Source: Fluviicola sp. (lineage in GTDB: Bacteria; Bacteroidota; Bacteroidia; Flavobacteriales_D; Crocinitomicaceae). From it: DNA of 64,000 bases. The notes under the pieces are model-generated. The model was not told where the DNA came from and searched no databases. It worked only from the letters and a program-made list of their open reading frames with translations. Below, one piece after another: positions 1 through 10,331 of this stretch. The number at the start of each line of letters is the position of its first letter. Position 1 is the stretch's first letter. The DNA lies in the NCBI GenBank assembly GCA_002734085.1, contig NVXV01000008.1, positions 62,001-126,000 on the forward strand, written 5' to 3'. The position numbers were made by a program, and so were the translations under genes.

Positions 1-14
1 TTTCTATTGGTCTT

Positions 15-896
15 TTGATGAGTATTGCATTTGCTGCAAATATTGGTGGTACAGCAACGCTCATTGGTACACCACCAAATATACAAATGGCTGGAATTCT
101 TGATCAGGAATTTAATATGACAATTGATTTCTTCGAGTGGTTCATTGTTGGTTTTCCCTTCATGATTACGATGCTGACTATTACATACCTACTATTGCGT
201 CGTTATTTCGTTAAAAAATCTGATTTTCAAATGATGGATATTGCTCCTCGAAAACTTGATGTGAATCAGAAAAGAGTATTGACTTTGTTCTCTTTTGTCG
301 TTTTGTTTTGGATGGGACGGTCATTGCTTAATACAATCTTGCCATTTGAATTAAACGATACGGGTATAGCGTTGATAGGGGCGATGATACTTTTTATTGT
401 TCCTTCGGATGAACAAAAGCCTATATTAGCCTGGGAAGATCTCCAAAAACTTCCCTGGGGAATTTTATTCTTATTTGGTGGAGGATTGGCGTTAGCCAGT
501 ATTTTGGCTAACGCTAATATTGTGAACTACATGGTTAATGAAATGAAACCGTTAGTGACAATGCCCGCTATTATTTTGCTAGTCATCATTTTTGCAATCA
601 CAATTTTTTCAACAGAACTAATGTCAAACCTAGCATTGGTTAGTTTGATTATACCGTTGATGGGGAAATTTGCCATCGAAATGGATTTACCAATATTTGG
701 TATCGCTGCTGGAATCGCACTGAGTGCTAGTTGTGCTTTTATGCTTCCGGTCGCCACTCCTCCCAATGCCATTGTCTATTCGGCCAATTTGATAAAAATG
801 AAGAATATGTTGGTGTTTGGATTGCTACTCAATGTAATCACAGTGTTTATCGTTTCCGTTTTAATCTATTTCATGTTTTTCTATAACGGTATATAG
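15..896 (+). CDS. SLC13/DASS-type anion:sodium symporter, 5' end outside window
   Basis: Multi-TM protein with NIGGTATLIGTPPN and LPVATPPNAIVY motifs typical of DASS/SLC13 transporters; frame appears truncated at window start. Confidence 0.85.
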   Translation: MMSIAFAANIGGTATLIGTPPNIQMAGILDQEFNMTIDFFEWFIVGFPFMITMLTITYLLLRRYFVKKSDFQMMDIAPRKLDVNQKRVLTLFSFVVLFWMGRSLLNTILPFELNDTGIALIGAMILFIVPSDEQKPILAWEDLQKLPWGILFLFGGGLALASILANANIVNYMVNEMKPLVTMPAIILLVIIFAITIFSTELMSNLALVSLIIPLMGKFAIEMDLPIFGIAAGIALSASCAFMLPVATPPNAIVYSANLIKMKNMLVFGLLLNVITVFIVSVLIYFMFFYNGI

Positions 897-1955
897 CCGA
901 TCAACTTCTTCAAAGGTATTGAATGCGTGTAAAGAAATTCTCAAACGTTCTTGATTCTCGGGAACAGTTGGAGCATAAATCGCTTTGACTCCTATTTTTT
1001 GTTTGTGTAACTCAGTTTCCAGTGACCTTAAGGTAGATCTATCCCTAAATACGATTGATTTTATTGGACTGATTGAATCACTTTGAATAGAAAAACGATC
1101 AAATTTATCATTAAAGTAAGCGATGATGGATTGTAGTTTGTCTTGTTTAATCTTGTAATCTGTTCTTTTTAATTGTTGTAGAATCAGACTTGTATCATTA
1201 GAAGAAAGGGCTGTAGTGTAAATAAAAGGCCTCGAATAATTAACTAGATAGTCAATAGTTGTAGCGTCACCAACAACACAAGCGCCATTAGCTCCAAATG
1301 CTTTTCCAAAGGTGATAAGCTTAAGGAAGGGCTTGATGTTTTTCTCAGCACAATATCCAGATCCATTCTCCCCGAATACACCTCCGCTGTGTGCCTCGTC
1401 TACAATTAAGTACGCTTGGTATTTTTCACAAATGTTGTAAATTTCTTGAAGTGGAGCAAAGTCACCATCCATGGAGTATAATGACTCAATTACCACAAAA
1501 ACAGTCGATTGAGAGTTCTTAATTAATTTATTACTTAAATCCGAAAAGTCGTTGTGTTTGAACTTAATTCCTTTTGCCAAAGAGAGTCGAACACCATCTT
1601 TGATACTTGCGTGTGAACGTTCATCGTATAAAATGACATCGTCTTTTTGAGGTAGGGAAGACAGTACACCTAAATTGGCTGAATACCCCGAATTAAAAAG
1701 CAAAGACTTTCCATTTTGAAATAGACCAGCACAATATTCTTCCAGTTGTAAATGTAAATCAGTTGTACCCGCAATAAGCCTTGAACTACCTACATTATTA
1801 GAATGGATTGTATCAAATTGAATAGAATTACCAAACCCCAAATAATCATTACTAAAAAAGTCGGTATAACCACTATAGCTCTTGAGAGATCTAAGATTAC
1901 CTCCTTTCTCTCTTTGTCGTAATTTAGACGTTAATCGCTGATGTAAATTTTTCAT
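861..1955 (-). CDS. bioF: 8-amino-7-oxononanoate synthase family, PLP-dependent aminotransferase
   Basis: DFFSNDYLGFG, DEAHSGGVFG, TFGKAFGANGA motifs of the AONS/KBL family; next to bioB. Confidence 0.8.
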   Translation of the reverse strand: MKNLHQRLTSKLRQREKGGNLRSLKSYSGYTDFFSNDYLGFGNSIQFDTIHSNNVGSSRLIAGTTDLHLQLEEYCAGLFQNGKSLLFNSGYSANLGVLSSLPQKDDVILYDERSHASIKDGVRLSLAKGIKFKHNDFSDLSNKLIKNSQSTVFVVIESLYSMDGDFAPLQEIYNICEKYQAYLIVDEAHSGGVFGENGSGYCAEKNIKPFLKLITFGKAFGANGACVVGDATTIDYLVNYSRPFIYTTALSSNDTSLILQQLKRTDYKIKQDKLQSIIAYFNDKFDRFSIQSDSISPIKSIVFRDRSTLRSLETELHKQKIGVKAIYAPTVPENQERLRISLHAFNTFEEVDRLYTVIEKHEID

Positions 1956-2021
1956 CTGATGTATTTATGTCTAAACTCTAAATCGAGTAGAAGTATTCAA
2001 AAAAATGGAAAAACCCACTAA

Positions 2022-3149
2022 TTACTTAGCAGAAACAACTTTTCGAGGAGCAAAATCACTATTTTTTTCAGAGTTTGCTCTAGCTTCAGCCAATTCCTTT
2101 TCTCTTGCAGCTGCTTTCTTTTTCTTTTCTTCAATTAATTCATCAGTTTTACTTTCAGGTTTTTCACCATCCTGAAATGGAGCTTTTGGTTTTAAACCTA
2201 AGATTTCGAATAACTCTTTGTCCTCGTTAAACTCAGGGTTTGGAGTAGTCAACAGCATATCTCCTGCAAAAATTGAACTAGCACCCGCCATAAAACAAAG
2301 TGCTTGACCTTCTTTAGACATTGAAGTTCGTCCAGCTGATAATCTCACTACAGACTCAGGAAAAACAATTCTTGTGGTAGCGACCATTCTCACCATCTCC
2401 CAAATCTCAACAACTTTTTGATCCGCCATTGGTGTTCCTTCAACAGGAACAAGCGCATTGATTGGAATTGATTCTGGTGGAGTGTCCATTTTGATATAAG
2501 ACATCAATAGTCCCATACGGTCTTCAATAGACTCTCCCATTCCTATAATTCCTCCTGAACAAACAGATATCCCTGCGTTTTTAGCGTTATCGATAGTAGA
2601 AAGACGATCTTGGTATTCTCTGGTAGAAATGATATCGTCGTAATAATCTTCACTTGTATCTAAGTTGTGATTATAAGCATATAAACCAGCATTTTTAAGT
2701 CTTTTGGCCTGTTCGTCAGACATCATTCCGAGTGTACAACAAACTTCCATATCGAGTCCGTTTACCGCCTGAACCATTTGAATCACATTGTCAAAATCAC
2801 GATTATCGCGAATATTTCTCCAAGCAGCACCCATACAAAGACGAGAAGATCCATTTGCTTTAGCATTTTTTGCTTGTTCAATCACAGATTCAACAGACAT
2901 CAATTTCTGAGCGTTAACATCTGTGTGGTAACGAGCAGCCTGCGGACAATATCCGCAGTCTTCAGGACATCCACCTGTCTTAATACTCAATAGAGAGGAC
3001 ATTTGTACTTCTAAAGGGTTGTGATGCTCTCTGTGTACCGTTGCAGCTTTGTACAATAACTCCATTAAAGGTGTATTGTATAACTCTACTAAATCTTCTT
3101 TTGTTTTGTATGCTGGGTTTACTTTCATTGAATTAATTTTACTAGACAA
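2022..3149 (-). CDS. bioB: Biotin synthase with charged C-terminal extension
   Basis: Radical-SAM CPEDCGYCPQ motif and full-length BioB homology; extra K/E/A-rich tail. Confidence 0.95.
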   Translation of the reverse strand: MSSKINSMKVNPAYKTKEDLVELYNTPLMELLYKAATVHREHHNPLEVQMSSLLSIKTGGCPEDCGYCPQAARYHTDVNAQKLMSVESVIEQAKNAKANGSSRLCMGAAWRNIRDNRDFDNVIQMVQAVNGLDMEVCCTLGMMSDEQAKRLKNAGLYAYNHNLDTSEDYYDDIISTREYQDRLSTIDNAKNAGISVCSGGIIGMGESIEDRMGLLMSYIKMDTPPESIPINALVPVEGTPMADQKVVEIWEMVRMVATTRIVFPESVVRLSAGRTSMSKEGQALCFMAGASSIFAGDMLLTTPNPEFNEDKELFEILGLKPKAPFQDGEKPESKTDELIEEKKKKAAAREKELAEARANSEKNSDFAPRKVVSAK

Positions 3150-3448
3150 ATATAATTAGCTGAGTTGAACAAACGAGGTGATTTTTGGAAAAGTTATCAA
3201 AAAGTCGCTTTTAATGAAAACGTCTTTCGACCTAATGATGTGAGTACAGAAAATGACAAACGATTTTTAATAATGAATAGGAGAACAATATAAAAATCGC
3301 AGATTCTACCCACTGCATAACTAAAAATGCCTAAATTCCAGAAAATCGATATTAATTCCAACTATCACCCCAAACTCCATTAGTCACTAAAAACCACTTG
3401 TGGTTTGTCGTCACCAGTCACTAGTCACTCTCAACAAGTCCCTCCTCA

Positions 3449-4186
3449 CTACAAATAAATTTGAATTCCAAAATTAAAACCGAAAGCATAAGGTTTTCTA
3501 ATATAAGGTCCTTGTTCATTGTAGTTATTTGTGAGTTGTCTTCGTCCTTCCAACATAGCAAAGATTCCGTAATGTGGATTCAGTTGTACTCTTGTACCGA
3601 GAGTGGCTATGGCATCGATTACAAAAAAGTTGAATTTATCCTTTACGATTACATCTTCCGTTACTTCGTTATCATTTAAGTCTAATGTCGTAATTTCTCT
3701 TTTTAAAGACAAAAATGCTTTAGGCATTACCCCAATTCCACCGTAGAATGAAATCTCATTGCCGTAGGTATAAGCGACCCGAATAGGAAAGGAGATATGG
3801 CGATATGTGTTAACGTATCTATACACGCTATCAGTTGTGGTATAATCGTACGCTTCCCTATTACTTGTATAACCAACACCTATTTCGAATAGTAGGTTCT
3901 TATTGAGTTCGCTTCGTACTCCAGCAGCATAAGATGTTGTCCAAGCGGCTTCTTCAAATTCTCTTTCTCCTAGTTCTTCACCAAAAAGATTGTCGTTTGG
4001 AGTTAATGTACGGAACGTGTAGCAGGGAGAAACGCCGAAATACAGTTCAAAACCGTTCTTCTCTTTTACTTCTTTTGTTTTCTCTGGAGCTTCTTCCTGT
4101 TCGTCTGTTTCCGAATCATCTGTTATAATTTGAGCTCCTAAATTGAATGCGACTAAAAGTATCGGTAAAAAAAGAAATTTTCTCAT
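3449..4186 (-). CDS. Outer membrane beta-barrel-like protein
   Basis: Signal peptide, alternating beta-strand pattern, barrel-like C-terminus. Confidence 0.55.
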   Translation of the reverse strand: MRKFLFLPILLVAFNLGAQIITDDSETDEQEEAPEKTKEVKEKNGFELYFGVSPCYTFRTLTPNDNLFGEELGEREFEEAAWTTSYAAGVRSELNKNLLFEIGVGYTSNREAYDYTTTDSVYRYVNTYRHISFPIRVAYTYGNEISFYGGIGVMPKAFLSLKREITTLDLNDNEVTEDVIVKDKFNFFVIDAIATLGTRVQLNPHYGIFAMLEGRRQLTNNYNEQGPYIRKPYAFGFNFGIQIYL

Positions 4187-4275
4187 GTTTTTTATTAATT
4201 TAATAGCAAGATGAAAAATATAATTTATCTTTAGCTAACTGAATAAAACTAACTTTATAAAACAAATTTAATCAT

Positions 4276-7176
4276 ATGTCTGCAAGAAAGTCTAAAAAAA
4301 AGAAGTCTTTATTTCGAAGAATATTAAAATGGACAGGAATCACTTTTGTTCTTCTGTTGATTATACTGATTTCAATTCCTTTTTTATTTAAAGATGAACT
4401 GAAGGAATATGCGCTGCAAGAGGCAAATAAATTCTTGAAAGCAGACGTTGCACTTGGAGACTTTGATTTAACTTTCATATCTACCTTTCCTGACATGACG
4501 ATTCGTTTTGATGATGTTAAAATTACAGGACGAGATGAATTTAAAGGTGTTGAGCTAATAAATGTGAAATCCCTTGAGGCTGAGTTAGGTTTTTGGAGTG
4601 TAATTGGAATGGAGAACATTGAGATTTACGGAATTTCACTTGTTGAGCCCCGAATAGATGTTCGTGTCTTGGAAAACGGTGTTGCCAATTACGACATTGT
4701 AAAATCAGAGGAAGAAATGGCTGAAGAAGAGGAAACAACCGAAGAATCCCATTTCAAGCTCTCTCTAGACCATTACGAGATTGTAGATGGACACATTCGC
4801 TATGATGACAAGTTGGGGAACATGTATGCAGATATTGTTAAGCTTAACCACTCTGGAAACGGAGATTTAACAGCTGATGTAATTGATTTTGAAACAAAAA
4901 CTTCAATGGATGCATTGACGATTGATATGGGAGGAATCTCCTATCTATCGCGCGTAAAGACAGACTTGATTTTGAATTTATTGATGGAATTTAAAGAGGG
5001 AAGTGATAAATTCACCTTAGAAGAAAATGAATTGAAGTTGAACTCACTAAAACTTTCTTTTGAAGGATTCTATGAAATGCTTGAGGGGTATGAAAATATG
5101 GACATCAAGTTAAAAGCAGATCAGACGAGCTTTAAAGATTTATTATCCTTAATCCCTGCGTTTTATCACACGGGTTATGAGAGTATGGTGGCCAAAGGAA
5201 ACATGAGTCTTAACGGATTTGTAAAAGGGAAGATGGATGCTTCAAATCTGCCAGCTTGGGATTTCGGAACTTCTATTAAAGGAGCTTCTATAGCTTACCC
5301 AGATATGCCTTCAACGATTGATAATATTGCTGTTGTAGCTTCTTCTGCATTTCCAGGTGGAGATAATTTAGATAAAATGACCATTGATGTAGATAAATTC
5401 CACGCAGACTTTGTTGGAAATACAATTGATGCTAACTTCTTTATGAAAAATCCAATGACAGATCCATATATGAAGTCAAAGCTGATTGCAAATGTCGATT
5501 TGGCTAGTTTAGACAAGGTGATGCCGATGGAAGAAGGAGAGAAGTACAATGGAAAACTTGTTTCTGATATTCAAATTGAAGGACGAATGTCGACACTTGA
5601 AAGAGAAGAATACGAAAAATTTGATGCTTCAGGAACATTGTCGCTTTCTGATTTCCATTATGAATCAAAAGACTTACCTGATGCTGTAGATGTGAAAGAT
5701 ATGGTATTTGAGTTTTCACCACAGAAATTGAATTTGGCGAACTTAGAAGGACAAATGGGTAAAAGTGATTTTAAAATGAATGGTGATGTTGAAAATTATA
5801 TGGGTTATATTTTTAGAGACGAACCATTAAAAGGAACGTTTGATTATCATTCCAATGTACTTGATTTGGATGCAATGGTGCCCGCTTCTGAAGCTTCGAC
5901 ATCTACTGCTGAAACAACTGAGGGAGCTAGCTCAGAAGGAGCTCCAACGATTGAAGAAGAACCGGTACTAGTTCCAGGAAACATTGATTTCGTGTTAAAC
6001 TCTTCTATCAATGAACTGATTTATGATGGAATGGATATCAAGAATGTGAAAGGAAAAATGACCATTCGTAATGAAGAGTTAACCCTTGAGAATCTCACCA
6101 TGAATACAATGGAAGGTTCTGTTGGACTGTCTGGTAAATACAATACGCAGGACCATCAGCAGCCGAAAATGGCATTCAACTATAGTTTGAAAGACATTGA
6201 CATTAATAAATTGTCGAATAATTTTTTAACGATTGAAACTTTAGCACCTATATCCAAATATGCGCAGGGTAAAATATCTTCAGAATTTAGTATGACAGGT
6301 GACTTGACACCAGGTTTTGAGCCTGTTTATAATTCCTTATCTGGAAGTGGCAATCTTTTTGCGAACAAAGTTTCGATAGAAGGATATGAGCCTTTAGAGA
6401 AGCTAGCAGAGACTTTACAAATAAAGGAGTTAAAGAATCAAACATTGGATAACCTTGATGCAAGATTTAGCTTTGCTGATGGCAAAGTAGCAGTTAAACC
6501 ATTTACCATCAAAATGGGTAAGATAGGAACTGAGGTTTCTGGAACGACATCATTTGAACAAGACATAGACTACACTTTACAAATGAATATACCTAAGGAA
6601 GAAATTCCAGGAGAGATATTGAAGGCTGCCGAAAAAGCAATAGAGCAAGCGAAGAAAATCCCAGGATTTAAAATGAAAGAGCTTCCAGCTACTATTCCTG
6701 TAACGGCACTTGTTACCAATAAAGTGACTGATCCAAAGATCAAAACTAACATGAAAGAAAAAATCATGGAGTTAGCAGGAGACATTAAAGGAGGAGTTGA
6801 AGATTTCATCGATGACAAAGTACAAGAAGCAAAAGACACCATAAATGCTGTAGTTGACGACACAAAAGAAAAAGCGAAAGAAGAATTAGAAAAACAAAAG
6901 AAAAAAATTCTAGCCGACGCCCAAAAACAAGCTGACAAAGTCGTAGCCGAAGGAAAGAAGCAAGCAGATAAAGTTAGAGAAGAAGGTGACAAGAACGCTC
7001 AAAAACTAATCGACGAAGCAGGAAGCAATCCACTTAAGAAAAAAGCTGCCGAAGTTTCTGCGAAGAAGGTTCGTGAAGAGGCGGAGAAGCAAGCAAAACA
7101 GATTGAAAAAGAATCTCAGCAACAAGCGGATAAGATTATGTCTGAGGCTAGGAAGCAGGCTGATGAGTTGGAGTAG
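4276..7176 (+). CDS. AsmA family protein with Lys/Ala/Glu-rich C-terminal helical tail
   Basis: N-terminal TM, DVALGDFDLTFISTFPDMTIRFDDVKI AsmA-type start, AsmA_2-like C-terminal region. Confidence 0.8.
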   Translation: MSARKSKKKKSLFRRILKWTGITFVLLLIILISIPFLFKDELKEYALQEANKFLKADVALGDFDLTFISTFPDMTIRFDDVKITGRDEFKGVELINVKSLEAELGFWSVIGMENIEIYGISLVEPRIDVRVLENGVANYDIVKSEEEMAEEEETTEESHFKLSLDHYEIVDGHIRYDDKLGNMYADIVKLNHSGNGDLTADVIDFETKTSMDALTIDMGGISYLSRVKTDLILNLLMEFKEGSDKFTLEENELKLNSLKLSFEGFYEMLEGYENMDIKLKADQTSFKDLLSLIPAFYHTGYESMVAKGNMSLNGFVKGKMDASNLPAWDFGTSIKGASIAYPDMPSTIDNIAVVASSAFPGGDNLDKMTIDVDKFHADFVGNTIDANFFMKNPMTDPYMKSKLIANVDLASLDKVMPMEEGEKYNGKLVSDIQIEGRMSTLEREEYEKFDASGTLSLSDFHYESKDLPDAVDVKDMVFEFSPQKLNLANLEGQMGKSDFKMNGDVENYMGYIFRDEPLKGTFDYHSNVLDLDAMVPASEASTSTAETTEGASSEGAPTIEEEPVLVPGNIDFVLNSSINELIYDGMDIKNVKGKMTIRNEELTLENLTMNTMEGSVGLSGKYNTQDHQQPKMAFNYSLKDIDINKLSNNFLTIETLAPISKYAQGKISSEFSMTGDLTPGFEPVYNSLSGSGNLFANKVSIEGYEPLEKLAETLQIKELKNQTLDNLDARFSFADGKVAVKPFTIKMGKIGTEVSGTTSFEQDIDYTLQMNIPKEEIPGEILKAAEKAIEQAKKIPGFKMKELPATIPVTALVTNKVTDPKIKTNMKEKIMELAGDIKGGVEDFIDDKVQEAKDTINAVVDDTKEKAKEELEKQKKKILADAQKQADKVVAEGKKQADKVREEGDKNAQKLIDEAGSNPLKKKAAEVSAKKVREEAEKQAKQIEKESQQQADKIMSEARKQADELE

Positions 7177-7420
7177 GATCGGAGAGAAAGGTATGTTGGA
7201 TGGAGTAGTAGTTGTTGTATTTGCTAAACTATTTAGTATGGAATCAAACGATCACGGATGCAATCGCGCGATAGCGTTTGTTTTTACTGTATGAATAAGA
7301 AATGCGCCCAGCTCGTGCACGATTGCATCGCGTTCGCTGGACTCCTTACAAAAACTTAAAAATCTACTTCAATTAATCAACTATTTTCCTTAACTTCAAT
7401 CAACTTACTATAATTAGAAA

Positions 7421-9052
7421 ATGTTTAAGGTCAAAAAGAAATGGTTGCGAAGAACGCTTCGAGTAATTACTGTATCAGTTGCTCTAATAGTCATATTTGT
7501 TTATTTTTTCCTCGAGGGTATTGTTATTAGTAGGTTAGAGAGTAAGTTGGATAATTCTTATGGTAAGTCTTACGCAATCACCTATAATGAAATAAATTAC
7601 AGTGTTTCATTTACCAGTCTTTCTGTTGAATTGACAGATGTTAAAATCAAAACGGATACGGTTAAAGCAAAAAAGAATAAAAGCCCTGTGATTGATTTAG
7701 AGAGTAAATCAGTTGGTGTAAGTAAAATGTCCTTATGGAGCTTTTTTGTGTTGTCTGAAATGGATGTAAGTACTATTACGATTGATACTCCGCATCTTTC
7801 TATAGCAAAAAACAAAGAATTTGAAATTGATGACGAATCTAAACCTATTGAAGAAGAGCTGGATATTTCCACAAACATTAAAAGTATTAGGTTTGATGAA
7901 TTCAAAATTAATAATGGTTCTGCTGTTTTCTATAAGGACGTAAAGATGACAGACACTTTGTTTAGATTAAATGACCTTGATTTTCGTGCTCTGGAATTTG
8001 AGTCTGTCAAAGAAAATCTTTCGGAGTTGCTAATCATGGATAAATATAGTAAGCTTAGTGTTGAGAGTAAGTCATTTAATCTCAATTTAGGTGAGGATAA
8101 CTACACCATTTTTGTTAAAAAATTTGATGGCGAGTTAATTGCCGGAGATTTGCAACTCAAAGACATCCATTTTAAACCTCCGACCGATAAGCTTAGATCA
8201 GGTAAAGAATATCGGGGAGATGTAAAAATAAACCAGTTAAATCTATATGGTGTTAAACACATCATGGACGATAAAATTAACTTATCAGCTGATACTGCTG
8301 TTATTATAGATACGCATATCGATTTGACGAAAAACCAAGCTTTGAGTAATCAAAGAGAAAAAGTGTTGTGGATGGAGAACTTATTGTCATTAAAAGAGGA
8401 GTTATCTATCAATATTCTGAAATTTAAAAATTGCTCGCTTGCTTCTGAAATTAAAAAGCTGGACGGTGACAAAAACTATAAACTTGAACTTACAAAGCTA
8501 AATGGTGAAATTTCAAATATCAATACCAAAGGTGATTCAGAAAACTTAAAAATCGAACTACAATCGAATGTGTTTAAAACCGGTGAGTTAAATATGACAG
8601 TAACATTTCCTTATGATGACCCACTCGTTTCTAATTTTGAAGGAACCATTTCAAACATTGATCTCAAGTCTTTCAATGAATTAATTGTAAAAATGTTCTC
8701 TCTAAAAATCGAAGAGGGTATGCTAAGTACTTTGAGTTTTAGAGGGAAAAGCTACGATAATGTGAGTAAAGGAAAATTGATTTTTGAATACAAAGATTTG
8801 AAAGGAAGTTTTATCAAAGAAAGTAATGGAGAAAGGAAGCAGGCTCTATTAATTTCAAAGTTGATGAACCTGATAATTCATTCATCAAACCCACGATCTG
8901 GAGAAACTCAACCCGAAGAAGTCGAATTTGCCTTCACTAAAGAAAAACATCATGGTCAGATTATGCTATGGTTAGGAGGTATAATTGATGGGACTGTTCT
9001 AACAATAATAGGCAAAAAGAAACATGATTTCTTACTGAATCGAATGGAGTGA
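7421..9052 (+). CDS. AsmA-like/DUF748-like periplasmic protein
   Basis: N-terminal TM followed by repeated beta-rich AsmA-type segments. Confidence 0.5.
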   Translation: MFKVKKKWLRRTLRVITVSVALIVIFVYFFLEGIVISRLESKLDNSYGKSYAITYNEINYSVSFTSLSVELTDVKIKTDTVKAKKNKSPVIDLESKSVGVSKMSLWSFFVLSEMDVSTITIDTPHLSIAKNKEFEIDDESKPIEEELDISTNIKSIRFDEFKINNGSAVFYKDVKMTDTLFRLNDLDFRALEFESVKENLSELLIMDKYSKLSVESKSFNLNLGEDNYTIFVKKFDGELIAGDLQLKDIHFKPPTDKLRSGKEYRGDVKINQLNLYGVKHIMDDKINLSADTAVIIDTHIDLTKNQALSNQREKVLWMENLLSLKEELSINILKFKNCSLASEIKKLDGDKNYKLELTKLNGEISNINTKGDSENLKIELQSNVFKTGELNMTVTFPYDDPLVSNFEGTISNIDLKSFNELIVKMFSLKIEEGMLSTLSFRGKSYDNVSKGKLIFEYKDLKGSFIKESNGERKQALLISKLMNLIIHSSNPRSGETQPEEVEFAFTKEKHHGQIMLWLGGIIDGTVLTIIGKKKHDFLLNRME

Positions 9053-9101
9053 ATTTTTGATTCCCATCTTGTTAATTGTTGAAAGCAACATATTACTTTA
9101 G

Positions 9102-10094
9102 TTATTTCCTAATCAACCTTTTAGTTACAATACCTTTGGATGTATAAACTCTACAAATATAAACACCTTGGTTTTCGTTGGATAAATCGATTGTTGTTTG
9201 TCCACTTGCCACCACTTTGTTAATGATTTCTTGACCTGTAATCGAATAAATAATAACGTGTTCAATCATTTCACTATTGGTCTTTACGAAAACTTTTCCT
9301 GTGGTCGGGTTGGGGTAGAGCTCTATGTTTTCTAAAGATTGCTTAGTCAATGAAGCGGTGTATGATATTAACGCAGATTCATTGGCTTGTTCGACTTGTT
9401 TTTGATCATCTTGCAAAATGGAAATGGCCTTTAGTTCATTACCGTTCCACTCGTCGTCAATTATTGCTCTAAAAGTAATAACTGTATCTTCTCCAATTAT
9501 TTCTGGGAGTTCTATGCGAATTGGTTGTTCGCCGGCAGCGGATTTGCGAAACACATCATGATGAACATTCTCGCCATTACTTGCATCGAAATTTAAAGTC
9601 TCCTCTACAATGGCCGTATACAAATCAAGACTGTCTAAAACGCTCGCGGCAGTTTTAGTGATTGTTACTGAAACAACTACAGAATCTAAAGATGTATTCT
9701 GAGCAATTGATGTCGATAATTGGAATGGAGTAGTTTGATTTTCGTAGGGATCAAATAATACAGAACTTGAATAATCATCTCCTGGCGGAATTACGTTTCC
9801 TTGTACAACAAGTCGTGGTGTTCCTCCATAAATATTATAAAAATTAGTTCGCGCGTCATTTTCTGAAACGTTGTGTTGGCTTAATGGACATGCACTATAG
9901 GGTGAGCTCGGGTGATACGCAATATGCAAAACTTCAGGATGATTATTTAGGTTTGTATAAAACCCTGGATTCCTAGACGCACAAGCAGAACAGTATGTAT
10001 TAGTATAATGTTCTACAATAATTGTCTTAGCAACTTCTTGTGCCGTAGAAGTCAATGTTATTCCTGAAATTAATAGCGTAAAAAATAGTTTCAT
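9102..10094 (-). CDS. Omp28-related secreted protein with T9SS type A sorting domain
   Basis: VEHYTNTYCSACASRNPGF thioredoxin-like/Omp28 motif; C-terminal LYPNPTTGKVFV...GVYICRVYTSKGIVTKRLIRK. Confidence 0.8.
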   Translation of the reverse strand: MKLFFTLLISGITLTSTAQEVAKTIIVEHYTNTYCSACASRNPGFYTNLNNHPEVLHIAYHPSSPYSACPLSQHNVSENDARTNFYNIYGGTPRLVVQGNVIPPGDDYSSSVLFDPYENQTTPFQLSTSIAQNTSLDSVVVSVTITKTAASVLDSLDLYTAIVEETLNFDASNGENVHHDVFRKSAAGEQPIRIELPEIIGEDTVITFRAIIDDEWNGNELKAISILQDDQKQVEQANESALISYTASLTKQSLENIELYPNPTTGKVFVKTNSEMIEHVIIYSITGQEIINKVVASGQTTIDLSNENQGVYICRVYTSKGIVTKRLIRK

Positions 10095-10331
10095 AATCGT
10101 GTTTTAAATCCTTAGTCGTGTTGTTTGCAAAATACTTACACAAATTAAGAACAATTTTTTATTTAATTAGAATAACATGAGCTATTTATGGACTTCGTGT
10201 CGTTTGAATAAATTCTGGAGACCCTAGAGAATACATTCTTTTCTGAAGTTTATCTTCTCATTTAAATAATACGACTATAAACCAAATTATTTATATGCAA
10301 ACCTTATCTTTGCAGTCTAAATTTATTGAGC

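Noticed and set aside
6570-6992. Antisense ORFs over coding genes (for example 6570-6992 minus, 22753-23163 plus, 14429-14707 plus)
   Set aside because: They mirror well-supported genes on the opposite strand and have low-complexity, Ser/Phe-rich antisense-type composition.
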